Assembly (NCBI RefSeq): GCF_026151205.1
Contig: NC_087076.1
Span: 7,664,902-7,728,901, forward strand
Source of the DNA: Bolinopsis microptera
Taxonomy: Eukaryota; Ctenophora; Tentaculata; Lobata; Bolinopsidae
Reading direction: 5' to 3'
DNA: 64,000 bases
Shown: positions 12,345-53,985 of the stretch, piece after piece
How positions within the stretch are numbered: the first letter of the stretch is position 1
Layout of the letters: every line of letters begins with the position of its first letter
Position numbers and translations under genes: made by a program
The notes under the pieces: generated by a model
What the model was told of the DNA's origin: nothing
Database searches by the model: none
Seen by the model: the letters and a program-made list of their open reading frames with translations, nothing else

Positions 12345-15300
12345 CCATGGTGTGGCCCAGCATAATTTAGATGTTAGCAATTAGTTAAAATTTTACTCAA
12401 GGCGACGAAACTGAAGTACTTAATGATTGGTTGAATTAGCCACTCTTAAATTTGAAACGTTGAAACAATGAAAAATGTTGACTCTGACTCCGCCATGGCC
12501 ATACTGACACATTATGTATATTTGCATCAAATTACCAACCAGAATTTGGGTCCAGAAAGCTAAAATGAGGCTTTGTAATTGAACTAAATTGAAGCAAAAA
12601 TGTGGCGCTGTAATTTTCTTGATATAAATTTACATTCACATTTGCTTTCATGTTTGCAGTCGTGTCTTAGTCACGAATGAAATAACGAGTCAACTAAAAT
12701 GCCAATAATATGCTTCATGTATAATGCATTGCAATTGCTTTGATCAAAGGACCACAAAACTCTAAAATATGCAGCAGACTAATTATTGTACCCTGGTTGT
12801 TGGGATGATTTACTCCCACTGTCCCAAAAGTAATTTAAGTTTAGACAATTTCCCACTAATTGTCTGGAACAAAGTAATTATCGTCGGTAAAGCGTTTATC
12901 CAAGGGGAATTTTGTGTAAGATATTAATTATTAATCTTATCTTTACCAAAATTCTTATCTCGATTCCCAGCCTTTGACATAAAAATTTAGCCTCTCTGTC
13001 GTGCTAATATTTGATAATACTATTGACTAATCCTGGTGCATTTTATCATACCAATATAGCTCATTGCTTCAGCTTTGGTTGATGTCCATGGCAACCACTA
13101 AGAATTGTTTTGGGGCAGCTTCTGGGCATTTTTACTATAGCTTCGGGCTATGTCCGAACAATAGCCCTGCTCAGTAATTACGATTTATTATTAAGACGAC
13201 TCATCTTGTCAACTGCTCTTAATTGTCCTGATTTTGTTATTCGTTTAATTCGGATGCTCAATTTCCAAATTGTATATAGTTTGACGTAGTGTCACGGCTA
13301 GCCATCCTGTGTCCAGTGGCAGGAGGCCATTCTTTATAATGTACCTCACGTGCATCGCTCATTTTCTTATCATTGGTTTCAATCCGCTTAATCATAGCAA
13401 TTACTTTTATTTCCGGTCAAATTTACTGTCGACTGTGGACTTGGGTTCGGTTTCGTTGCCTAGTTTGGTTTGATAATTTCGTGTAATTAAGTTTAACGAG
13501 ATGTTACGTACTGAACTAAAATTAAGGGCTTATAGTTTAGTTGGTCTGTAGATTCTGTAGAACAATCCTGACATTTATGGATGACGTTCGAATTTAAATT
13601 GATTGGGCTGTCAAGTGCCAGTGTAACATAATTAGTGATAATTTTGGTGACATTTTATAATACGACAAAGTATAATTACCATAATATTGTATTTTATGTA
13701 TGACGTGAGATGAGCTACGTTAAGCTTGAGTTACGTATCAACGTTCATGTCATGGTCATACAACCCGCAGACATGCGTCCTCTCACTATATCAGAACACT
13801 CGCATATCCTCCCCACCAAGGCATCAATCTAGACAAGAAAGGTTGTCATCGGGTGTTATATATCCACTTTATATCGGCTCTCGATCGATCGCGATTGTTT
13901 CTTGTAGATCAGCATATAAGGTTGCAAGGTGTGACAGCTTGTCAATTGTCACAGTTATATAGCGTCACGTTGTTGGGAATACCTGCCATTGACCTAAAAC
14001 TGACAGTACTGTTCATTTCATTACCGCTCTCAGCTCACTCTCCTTCTTCTACCTCTCTTTGAAGTGTCCAGATGAGTCATATTGTTTATTACGGTCACCG
14101 TCCTCATCAATCACTTGACTACCGGTACGTACGTACATTCAACTGAAATGTACATGTAATATGTTTCGGATCTCGTCCGAGTATCATATAATAATGATCC
14201 ATTGTTTTATCGTATTATATAGTGCGGTGATAGTTAGTGCGGTATGAACAGTGTCTGTGGCCAGTGCATCACTGTTTTATACTTTATATGGTCTGTGTAC
14301 GTGCACTGTGTGTTGCTGTGTCATGGCTGGCTGTTTGCGTGAACTTGATACTTATATTTTAAATACCTATTCAATATTCATGCGACTTTGCTTACTTGGT
14401 AGAACTAGACATCGCTCTTGGATCTTCAGGATTTGTGGAGTTGTACAACCGCAATGCCTTAATTGGGTGAAGGAAGGAGACACCGTCGTCAGTTATTACT
14501 TGTAATTGTAACGTGTCATGTCTTATGTCAACACCCAGGTTATCATTCTTATCCCGAGCGTACAAGTAATTGCTTGCAACGTTATTTAATCTAGTAAAAT
14601 CGTTTTGCGAACTTCTCAGAACTAGCTAGAAAAATTTCAGCAGATTTTCTTGGGCTTGCTTCTTTGCTTGTGTGAATACCGGTGCTCCAGGCGACAACCA
14701 ACAAATTTTGTAATTTTGTAGTTGCCCTATCACCGACATGCTATGTTGAATGTTTACATTTCAGTTCAGAAGTTCTCAACTATGTACCTACACGCATATG
14801 GCAGTACCTAGATATGTGATTTCTGGACATTTTGTGCAACATAAAGTTTTCAGCCTGTTGCAGTTGCACGGCCTGTTGATAAGTTCAGGGACATTTGTTA
14901 AACATAAAGTTACACTGTGACAATAGAAAAACACATTTAGTTTTACAAAATAGCTCCAGCCCGGCCATGTTAAACAAATAACTGAGGGAACTCATTTTAT
15001 TGTCAGAGTTCAAGAAGGTGGTAATATGACCCATTTCCATTGACACAAAATTAAAGTTGCGCCCTATATATGATATATGTACATAGTCTCTACTGAATTA
15101 TGCGAGTGCTCGATAACAAAAAACATCGTTACTATTGTGGAGAACCCTTACCGCGACTGTTATTTGAGGTGTCCACATAGTTGTCCCGTTAGCGCACAAT
15201 TGTTACTGCAATTTCACCTCGTGTTCTAAAGTTCCCGTTACACAGAGCTGTCACAAGTTCCACGTGACATTTTGTGTTGAAACCGCAGGTGCTATCCGCA

Positions 15301-16779
15301 CATTCCGGTATTCAGGCTAGATTATGTTGATGATGGAGCATGCGCACGCACTATCCTAGGTTAGCTTTCGTTTTGCAAGGTTGCATCCGGCTTTTTAAAC
15401 TAATCAATGTGTTGGTTTGAGCTGCTCCAAAGGTGTGGCAACAGCCTCAGACCAAAATACCTGCCTGTGTTTGCCTTGACTATTTTGAAGATTAAACGAT
15501 CAAACGCTAATGACTGGACTGTAGAATTTTTTAGCTTCCATCTGTGATCAATTATAGTGAAAATACTTTTGAACCCGTGCAATGTTCACACCTTTATTAT
15601 GCCAATTCATAACCGACCAGTATTGTGATTCCTGTAATTTTGCTAAAGCACCGCACTTTATATTATGAGTAAACTTCGACTGTATTTTAAGACCCAAGTA
15701 GTTAAAGTTGATATTATGAAGGATTTGATAGTTGGAAAATAAATTTTTTTTCCCCGATTTATTGTCCACCTCGCTAGCCTACCCAAAAAGATAACGACGC
15801 CACGGCATAATTGACTTATAAGTTATAGTTATTGTATGTATAAAACATGCAATATGTTTGCAAAATGTATCATATTGATTCTCTTAGAGACACAAGAGCC
15901 ATTGGTTTATCACTTACCTAAGTAAGGCAAAGCATTGAGGAGACAATGTTGCGTCAAATTTCACGAGGGCAGTATTTTTTGTAGAATTAAATTAGCGAAT
16001 GTTAAACATCATACCAATGCATTCCCTGTCTCGGCTACAACATATTAAACAGATTCACCGTTACAGTTCGTCCTCATTACAGTTATATAGTACAACAGAT
16101 TGTATGATTCGAGAGTTACGCATAGCGATCTGCTGTTACAGCATCGATTTCAAACACCACCATTTAACCTTTATCACAGTTAACCCTCGTCGGGTATTCA
16201 ATATTGCTCACTTCTTTACTTGTTCTACAGCGAGCCGAAAGGTTTCGTGCTTTAACATTCTTGATTCTCGCCGTTATTATCAGTCGTAGTCAGGGCAGTG
16301 TGTTTAAAGTATTGTGTTATCGTGTAGTTCAAATCCTATGCGGGAATGTTCCTCGTCGTTCATCGTCTTTAATGGGTTGTTGAAATATGTTGAATCTTGG
16401 TTTTACGTCATCATGTGTGCAATTAGTATTAAAACCGCGAGAGTCTACCTTTGGCTCGTATTAAGCTGTTACGTTTTAGCTGTCCTGCACATTTATCATT
16501 AGAAATTGCTTTATAATGATGTTAATTGGGCAAAGTAACGCGTCAATCTTGAACAAAGAATTTTATACCAATTTAGATCTGTCTGTCTGCTTTAAACAGG
16601 TCCGCCGTACGTTGATCAATCGTTTCAGGAAGTCTTGCTGCCTTGAGTGATTCTGCTAACTTGCAGTAATCAGATGTCAGCATTTTGAACTGACAATGAC
16701 ATTGGTGTCATTTGACGTACCCTTTTACGTACTTTCCTATAATACTAGGTCCATTCTAGAACATTGCACTTTTAAAATT

Positions 16780-16824
16780 ATAACTCAACTTGTTGGTAAC
16801 ATAGTTATCAACAAGTTAAGTTAT
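16780..16824. repeat. short inverted repeat (hairpin)
   Basis: Arms of 16 bp (16780-16795 and 16809-16824, 15 of 16 pairing) around a 13-base loop. It lies about 0.7 kb before the exchanger ATG, and no function can be inferred. Confidence 0.5.
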
Positions 16825-17530
16825 TTATTCGAACTTTTCATCTAGAAGTGAAACAAATTCTTCATGTTATGGAGCCAGGGTGTGGACAGTTATTAGCTTA
16901 TGTTATTAATTTATGCTAAGTTATTTATTTTATTTTAATATGTTACATAAATGTTTTATAATGGTCAGTATATAACACGTTTTTCATTTCTTTTTAAGAT
17001 TTAAGAACTTCTCATAGAATCTCTCCACTTTTCTACAACTTTCATATTATTATGTTTTTGACCTTTAGTTTAACTTTTAATTTGTATGTCTCGTTCATCA
17101 TTTCTGTGGTACGGATTCATGAAGTCCTTTGATGAAGTAGAGTGAGATCTATCATCTTTGATAAACATTCATTTGTCATCGAAGAGTGTTTAATGTATCA
17201 TAACATTCAATTATTATATATTAGATCATTCCAGGCCACGCTACTTTGATTGAGTACACATAACTGGAGATTCAATTACCATCACCTTGTATAAAACGAA
17301 CAGTTATGTTAATTATGCTTCAGTAAATTTATGCAGCTACTGCCTGTATTGTATAATAATTTTTATTGTTAGCATATAATTATACGTTCTGAAAATTTAT
17401 ATGTTCTATATATTATTGTCGATTATTATTATTAGCTCAAGATATACATACTTAGTTCCAATTCATAATTGCGTAATATTTACCAAAAATATTTGTAGGG
17501 CATGTAAGGGAGCGGAAAGGCCACATAAGA

Positions 17531-47554
<30,024 letters not shown>

Positions 47555-48752
47555 AACCTAAATAACCCTAATTCTTTGGGTTAAAATTTGGTCGACAACA
47601 CCGATCTCTTGTATGATAGAAGAATAGAAATCCAGCAAGTTATAGGGGGCTGATAATTAAGATTTGCTTGCTGGTGAAAGACATTCCTTTCTCGGAGAAG
47701 GAGAGGTCAATTTTAATCAGATGTCCGTTGGGTCCTTACAATGTCAAACTTATCCATGGGAAACGATACCTAAGCAAATACCAATACGCTAATACTTTCA
47801 TGATCATGGCTTCGATTTAATGGTACGTCATACCATGTGACCTGGTGGAAAGATAAAAATCCTTACATTGGCACATGTAACAGGAAGGGGGAGTGTTCAT
47901 TTGATCTGGTCGTGATGATTGGTGTTGAAATTTTTTCGGCTAAAACTGATGTTAGATAATTAAGTAGAGAGACAGGCTTTTGAGACGTATACTCTAGGTA
48001 AGGTGATGCCGATACCTTGATTTTTCCGAGGAAACAGTTAAAAAGCCTATTTCTACTTATTTAAATCATTACAATCTATTCAACCTATTGTGGTCGCATA
48101 TTCGTTTGGTAGCAAAAATCATTTTGTACAGTTGCTTCTTAAAATTATGATGGATAATATTATCTTAAAGTCATTTTACGCTAGTCTCTTTTACAAGATA
48201 TATTCAAAAATTTGTCCAAGTTATGTAATTTACGTTTTTTAATCCAACCACTTTAGTTTAGTGGGATGTGTATTTATAACAAGAAATTTCTGTGAACAAT
48301 TTGTGAAACATGAAGTAATTGTGTCTACTCTATTCAAGGCTAAACAGTGATGCTAATATTAATATTTTTTATCTCTAAAGAATTGTTAATATATTTCTGT
48401 AAAATAGTCATAGATGGCACATTAACCAGCATGAGATAGCGCCTGAAATGGCATTTTGTACTTATAGCTTTAACAGCTAAACAAGTTCCCATGGTTTGAA
48501 CGAGATTAAATTATACAATATACATAGGATTAGGATGGATGAAAGATTCACAATTTGTCGATTCAGGACCCTGTAAAATTAGAGTATCATTTTGATTTAA
48601 GTATAAACTGAGTTGATAAATTAACATATTTTCCCTTGTTTTCATCTTGAAGACAATCCAAATGGTTATCTATCACGTGACTAACTTTAAGTTTAACACG
48701 TACTCCAGCTCTATATATTACGGTTCTGACGCACAATCCAAAATCATAACTC
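47555..48752. other. 3' flank of the exchanger gene
   Basis: 3' UTR and intergenic DNA. No gene or element recognised before the hAT-like insertion. Confidence 0.5.
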
Positions 48753-49259
48753 CAAGGTTGTTAAATACGTATTAGGAGGGAATACGTATTGGAATACGAA
48801 TACGTATTAATCCTCGAAAATTGACGTATTACGACGTATTCTTTATTCCAAAAATTCAAATACAAAATATGTTGAGGGGACTGAACTTTAGAAAATGGTC
48901 TTAAACTTTGATAATATTAATTGCGAGATCGTTTTAGGAAACGAAATCATTAAATATGTATTAATATGTAATTGATAATTTCGCAAAAAATGTTAGCTTA
49001 TTATCCATGAAATTTGATTACAAATTTAAGTTATCATGTATAACTGCACTCCTTTAATGCATGATCAATGATGAGGGTGGCGCGCAGCTGTAATGTTTAA
49101 TTTTGACAAATCAGCGTATTACGGCGTATTATGGCGTATTCGTGGACGTATTTAACAATCCATAGAAATTACCGTAATCCGGCGTATTACGACGTATTCT
49201 TTATTAGAACCGAATACGTCGTATTCTTTCACGAAAATTTGACGTATTTAACAACCTTG
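48753..49259. mobile_element. hAT-like non-autonomous element (MITE), 507 bp
   Basis: Perfect 18-bp terminal inverted repeats beginning CAAGGTTGTTAAATACGT, flanked by an exact 8-bp direct repeat CATAACTC at 48745-48752 and 49260-49267. An 8-bp duplication and a CARGG start are hallmarks of the hAT superfamily. The interior is filled with ACGTATT and GCGTATT words in both orientations and has no transposase frame. Confidence 0.88.
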
Positions 49260-49522
49260 CATAACTCTACTAGCTGACCCTGACCCAGTCTCTAACCAAA
49301 GCATTCTGCATTTGTCAAACCGTAACCATATCGAGAATCAGAAATTCCTACTTCCTTATATTATTATTATGGTCATGTAACGCGATCAAAACAGTTCTTC
49401 GTTGAAAACTCTTCATGGAAGCATATGCAAGTGTCATGTAGGGTTGACAAAAGGTGCATTTCCCTTTGCGTGCGCGATAAAAAGGGACATGCTGATGCAT
49501 CGTGTTACATGTGGAGCGATTT

Positions 49523-49725
49523 TACCTCGGGACCTCAGCGCGGCAGCCCTCAGGCTTTTTCTGTTCATAAACAGATTACTGGGCGGTGCTCAGCCTGTCT
49601 ATTCGGCGGAATGATTATGATTATGAACATAAATATATTATATAATAGCTTGGGCTCCCCAGGTAAATAAACAGATTGAAGCTACGGCGTGGAATGACAT
49701 TGACAAGCTGAGCGCCACCCAGTAA
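49523..49725 (+). mobile_element. short-element family, copy 1 (interrupted by copy 2)
   Basis: Left end TACCTCGGGACCTCAG, right end TGACAAGCTGAGCGCCACCC then AGTAA. Both are diverged versions of the family ends. Removing copy 2 and one of its target repeats rejoins CTGTTCATAAACAG to GATTGAAG and restores an element of about 100 bp. Its own target duplication is only suggested (GGAGCGATT against GGGTGATT). Confidence 0.55.
49576..49665 (-). mobile_element. short-element family, copy 2 (90 bp, inverted, nested)
   Basis: Runs from TTACTGGGCGGTGCTCAGCC to GGGCTCCCCAGGTA, i.e. the family ends in reverse orientation. It is flanked by ATAAACAGA at 49567-49575 and 49667-49675, a 9-bp target duplication. 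Confidence 0.75.
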
Positions 49726-49806
49726 GGGTGATTCGGAATCAGCGATCAAAAATAAGTCTTAACGAAAAATCTCAACATTTGAGTGTCTGTGTATATATTG
49801 TCATAT

Positions 49807-49912
49807 GTCATACGTTGTATGACCCGCCGCGCACTAGTGCGCGGCTCCCCCTGTATCGTAGAAACTCTACACTACTATAGTGAAGCGACAGTGGGGGTCA
49901 CCACGTGATACA
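49807..49912. repeat. GC-rich palindrome block, inverted partner at 53050-53160
   Basis: Contains a perfect 20-bp palindrome at 49826-49845 (GCCGCGCACT and its complement) and a TCATAC/GTATGA hairpin next to it. The block, through TATCGTAGAAAC to GGGGGTCAC, recurs in reverse complement at about 53050-53160 with roughly 80-85% identity by eye. Confidence 0.7.
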
Positions 49913-49954
49913 ATGTATATAATATCAATGATTTTGGAATTGAATCCGCGAGCT

Positions 49955-50765
49955 TACCTAGGGGACCCCAGGCTATTATGTTCATAAACTAATAATAATA
50001 GGGGGTGCACCATAAAAATAAACTTGCTCGGATTTAAAAAATGTTTGTACCATTGTTTTCTAGAGACTGTGAGAATTTTCACAATACCAAATTTGTCATA
50101 CTTTTTTAGAAAGATCAGTGAGTTTCGCCTAGGTGCCATATTTGATGGTGTGCGGCTTTGGGAGCAAAATTAGCTGTAAAAGTCGCGTAATTTGACCAAA
50201 TTTGACCAAATTCGTTGATTTTTGTCGTATTATTTGGATATATCTTCAATTCCTTGAATTAGATCATTCTGAAAATTGGCGACGACCTTCCAATAAAGCT
50301 TTTACACCTGTCCGAAAAATTTGGTGGATATCGGAGTTGATATAGTAATCAAAATGGGGCAAAATACGCTGCTTTTAGCTGTAAGTGTAACATAATGTCT
50401 GATGGTTGGATATGCTTTAAACTTTTCGGACACTTTCCTTGTAAGTCTATGAGTAAGCTTACCAATTTTTGTTGCAATCGGAGGTCGGGAAGGATACTTA
50501 ATATCTATTTGTTTGAAGAAAATTGTGCTGGCCGAAATTAGCGCTAAAAAACCATCCTACAGTCGGCACGCGCGGCTCACTGTCAATGGCGCACTACCTA
50601 ATAATAAAGATTCGGCGGAATGACAGGCTGAGCGCCGCTTTGACCATTGTTAATGATTTGGCCCGGCGCGTGCTACTTCGTAGCACTTGCCATCGAGAAG
50701 AAAGCGGCGCGCGCTACTTCGAAGAAATTTAGACGAGAAACATCCGTCAAAGCGCCGCCCAGTAA
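49955..50765 (+). mobile_element. short-element family, copy 3 (long version, 811 bp)
   Basis: Left end TACCTAGGGGACCCCAGGC then TTATGTTCATAAA; right end GCGCCGCCCAGTAA at 50752-50765. A second, internal copy of the right-end core lies at 50621-50638. The flanks ATCCGCGAGCT and ATCCGAGCT look like a target duplication with a 2-bp indel. The interior has a GTGCTAC/GTAGCAC hairpin at 50670-50686 and no coding frame. Confidence 0.55.
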
Positions 50766-51441
50766 ATCCGAGCTTGGAGGACTTCGACGCGCCGCGCAAA
50801 CTAGCATTCTGATCTTGCATCGCTTTGCAGAGCCACAATCTGGAAGGGTTGACATCGTCAATCAAATCCGAGCGTGCTTAATTGTTAATCACTTTACAGT
50901 TATAAAAAACATAACTCATTAAGTATTATCAATTAAAGAATTAATAATTTGTTAAGACCTGATGAATTCAGTAACTTCATGCTTGTGAGAAATAATATAT
51001 GCTCCACTGAACATTTTCCTGGTAATTTTGTGTCAGGATGTACACGCGGGTCGCGTTATATTTACAATGTATTGCAATCAAAAGCAATCAATTTCATATG
51101 TTGTGGAATGTGGATGTCACTGTTTTATCATTATTAATTTACTCACCGGTCACACCATCTTCTGTCCTATTGATATTAATATTTGAGTCCGAACGTGCTG
51201 AATCACTATACACTGGATTTAATATGTTATAATCACTTATCACACCGTACGAGCTTACTGATACTTCGCTAGTAGTATTAAGTATAGTGGGTTATGTCCA
51301 ATTTGTATAAGTTTAACTGGATCCTGCAGAAAAAAGTTAAAGGGCTGATGAAATTTAAAAAGTGCTGCCCTTATTTTGTTGAACTAACCTGTAACCTTGT
51401 AGCGCGCGATGCGTTACTGGGCCGCGCATCCAATAATGCTT

Positions 51442-51444
<3 letters not shown>

Positions 51445-51474
<30 letters not shown>

Positions 51475-53026
51475 GAGGCTGGGCCAAGATAGCCCACGAG
51501 AGGATAGCATTGAGATGCTCTGCCTACCTCTGGGGTGTGGCAACCTTGGGGAAGGTTGCCGGTGAAATCAGAGTGATTGGTGGAGGATGGTGTAAGATGA
51601 TATATGAGTCAAAATGATACGCTTAAATGCCAGCTGGGTTTGGAAAAGTAAAACGAGACGAGACAGCATATGAGCTAATACTTTAAGTCACCCCGGTCTG
51701 ATCCAGCTCTTCCGGCACAATTAAGCGTTTGGTGCGGTTTGCGAAATTGACAATTGTGGTGATGTGTTGGTTGTCGAATATGTCATTGACAGAGAGGTAG
51801 TAGTCCTGGAAATATTGACCTCTAATTTGGGCAATAGCTGGACACTGTCCAAGGAAGTGTGAGACAGTTTCCTCTCCGTCGCCGCACATAGGACAAGCAC
51901 TGGTGTTTGATTTGCAAATGGTGTGAAGGTGTTTGTTTAAGCCGCAGTGACCCGTGATGAGGTGAACTGCAGTTCTGTAATCTTGTCTGTTTTTGCTGAG
52001 TGTAGTGTTGAGGTTTTTGATGATTTTGGCATGCTTGTGGCCGAGTGTCAGTTTGGTGTGTCTGGGACCGTCAGTTAACCAAGTTTCCTGATTCAGTCTG
52101 TTGACTTTGTTGTCGATTTGACGCTTGATGTAGGATTGTGGATTTGGACACTTCAAAGTGGATTCACTGGTTGTACCAAGCTTGGCCAGCTCATTTGCTT
52201 TTTCGTTCCCCCACAATCCGATGTGTGCTGCAATCCATCGTATCTCTAGCGTGTTGTTGGATCCGAGTGCATTAAGAGAGTCGTAACAGTCTCTTGTAGT
52301 TCTACTTCGCGTTGAAAGCGCAGAGATAGCTTGTATAGATGAGAGACTGTCAGACCATATGATGATATGTGTGTTGGTATAGGTAGAGAGATATTTGCAA
52401 GCTTCAATGATGGCGGTGAGCTCTGTTTGGTAAACAGTGCAATAATCAGGGAGCTTGAATGATCTTTCTTCAAGGGTGGTGTTATTGTTGTCAGTTGTGA
52501 TGATATAGCCAGCCCCGCATCCTGAGTCTGTGAGTGACCCGTCAGTGTAGCAGGTGATCGTTTCACTGGTAATGTTGTCGATGGTGTTTTGAAGTGAATT
52601 TCTATATTCAGTGGTATCGGCTCCAGGAGTTGTGACGGTGAAGTGCCGTCCCAGCATCATGGTTGGTGTTGTTAGGTCTCTCGTTGCTCTAGGTGGGATA
52701 ATGAGGTCTGCCATGAATTGCTTGTTGATAGTGGTATGATTTTTGATAGTTCCCTTCCTGAAAGCGATAGTTTCAAGAGTGAGGCTGCCATAAGCTTGTA
52801 GCCTGGCCGCACCCTTTGCTGCTTCGCCTTGCAGGAACAGTATGATGTCAGAAGTGTCGGTGAGGTGATTCAATGCGATAAAAGGTGTGCTTGGCATGGC
52901 ACCAGACATCATTCTGAGTGCCAATGCCTGAACACGTTTGAGTTTCTTCGCGTTATAGTCCGTTTGAGTGGCCCTGATCCATATACTACAGCAGTAGGAT
53001 AGGATTGGACGGATGACAGCCGTGTA
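51445..53026 (-). mobile_element. 5'-truncated non-LTR retrotransposon (RNase H-bearing LINE)
   Basis: The poly(A) tail appears as a T run on the plus strand (to 51470), followed by about 210 bp of 3' UTR and the end of ORF2. The insertion is flanked by the identical 14 bases CAATAATGCTTCTT at 51431-51444 and 53027-53040, a classic target-primed insertion. Truncation removed everything before the reverse-transcriptase thumb. It inserted into older repeat sequence (the CGCGATGCGTTACTG block, which recurs inverted at 53225-53240). Confidence 0.92.
51683..53024 (-). CDS. LINE ORF2 C-terminus: RT thumb, RNase H, zinc finger
   Basis: The frame can be read from an ATG at 53044, but its first six codons come from flank and target duplication. 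Element sequence starts at Tyr7 (YTAVIRPILSYCCSIWI, the thumb). RNase H follows with Asp168 (CYTDGS), Glu208 (YQTELTAI), Asp232 (IWSDSLSSIQAI) and AHIGLWGNEKANELAKLG, where the usual final Asp is Asn284. A zinc finger C384-x2-C387-x8-H396-x4-C401 closes the protein. RNase H downstream of RT is typical of I/R1/LOA-type LINE clades. Because polymerase and endonuclease are missing, the copy is dead, yet the remaining 450 codons are intact, so it is young. Confidence 0.88.
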
Positions 53027-53186
53027 CAATAATGCTTCTTGCAACCACTTCTATCACGCCGTGACCCCCATTGTCGTTTCACTAAGTGGCGTCCCCTTTA
53101 GCGTTTCTACGATACATGGGAGCCGCGCACTTGTGCGCGACGGGTCATACAACGTATGAAAAGCATATAACGTATGAAAAGCAATT

Positions 53187-53322
53187 AATTGACGATGTCA
53201 ATTCATCTCAGCTCGGCGCGGCACAGTAACGCATCGCGCTACAAGAAAAGCAACCACTTCGTTAGATCGGCGAAATGCGCTACTGGGCCTCGCCGAGCTG
53301 CGAAGAATTGACGTCGTCAATT
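53187..53322. repeat. imperfect 32-bp-arm hairpin, GC-rich
   Basis: Left arm 53187-53218 (AATTGACGATGTCAATTC through CAGCTCGGCG) pairs with 53291-53322 (CGCCGAGCTG through GACGTCGTCAATT). The ~70-base middle contains GCGCTAC words seen elsewhere in this island. Confidence 0.6.
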
Positions 53323-53449
53323 AACAATTAACCTGTAACCCTCCTAGCCCTATAGAGTGTAAGTGTCGTCGATTAATTGCACATGTGGCGAGGTGGAAGC
53401 CAGATCAATAGATTGTATATATAATTACACTGCATGCAGTATCACTATT

Positions 53450-53519
53450 TACCTGGGGACCCCAGGCATTATGTTCATAAAAGATTTGGCGGAATGACAG
53501 GCTGAGCGCCGCCCAGTAA
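53450..53519 (+). mobile_element. short-element family, copy 4 (complete, 70 bp)
   Basis: Starts TACCTGGGGACCCCAGGC, continues TTATGTTCATAAA, ends TGACAGGCTGAGCGCCGCCC then AGTAA. It is flanked by an exact 10-bp direct repeat TATCACTATT at 53440-53449 and 53520-53529. This is the clearest copy and defines both ends. Confidence 0.85.
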
Positions 53520-53742
53520 TATCACTATTAGCTAGTGAGTTATGTCCAATTTTAATTTATTTTTTAAGAATGGTATGGATCCTGACGAAACATTGCACTA
53601 AACCAGAATATAGCCCTGGCCTGCGCGCTATACTATTAGTATAACTAAAGAGACAGGTCGCTGGCGCAGAATTTGTAATTCTGTGCAGTGAAAACAAACA
53701 CATTAAGTACTAGTAGCCTTAATCTTATCAAACTGCAAACTT

Positions 53743-53985
53743 TACCTGGGGACCCCAGGCCAATAATGTTTATGAACATATTAATATTATAACGGGTGAT
53801 ACTCGTAAAATATTTGTTTCAAATATTATAAAATATTTGTTTCAAATTGAAATAAGACCGCGTCGACGAGTCTGGAGTCGAACTCGGCGCGAGTCTTGGT
53901 AGGTTATAAACGGAAACCTACAATAAACATACAACATAGATTGTGGATTGAGGCTGCCGGTGACAGGCTGAGCGCCGCCCAGTAA
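53743..53985 (+). mobile_element. short-element family, copy 5 (243 bp)
   Basis: Same left end (TACCTGGGGACCCCAGGC at 53743) and right end (TGACAGGCTGAGCGCCGCCC then AGTAA at 53961-53985). The flanks share ACTT only. The left boundary of the 5.1 kb tandem duplication falls inside it, so only its right part reappears at 58938-59086. Confidence 0.65.

Larger units (their letters stand above)
1461..17530. other. long stretch without a supportable gene
   Basis: About 16 kb of AT-rich DNA with only short ORFs that show neither family resemblance nor convincing splice context. It holds the small repeats listed separately (2301, 3260, 3710, 5321, 10739, 12261, 16780). A weak reverse-transcriptase-like reading at 15400-15770 on the minus strand is too degraded to call. 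The last few hundred bases should contain the promoter and perhaps a 5' UTR exon of the exchanger gene: an acceptor-like TTTGTAG occurs at about 17492-17498, some 30 bases before its ATG. Confidence 0.5.

Noticed and set aside
15400-15770. Minus-strand frames with a NYLGLKI-like word, possibly a reverse-transcriptase scrap
   Set aside because: Too short and shifted between frames; no catalytic motif. Not separable from chance.
53855-53900. tRNA-like box B (AGTTCGACTCC on the minus strand), possible SINE
   Set aside because: No box A at the right distance and the T-stem does not pair.
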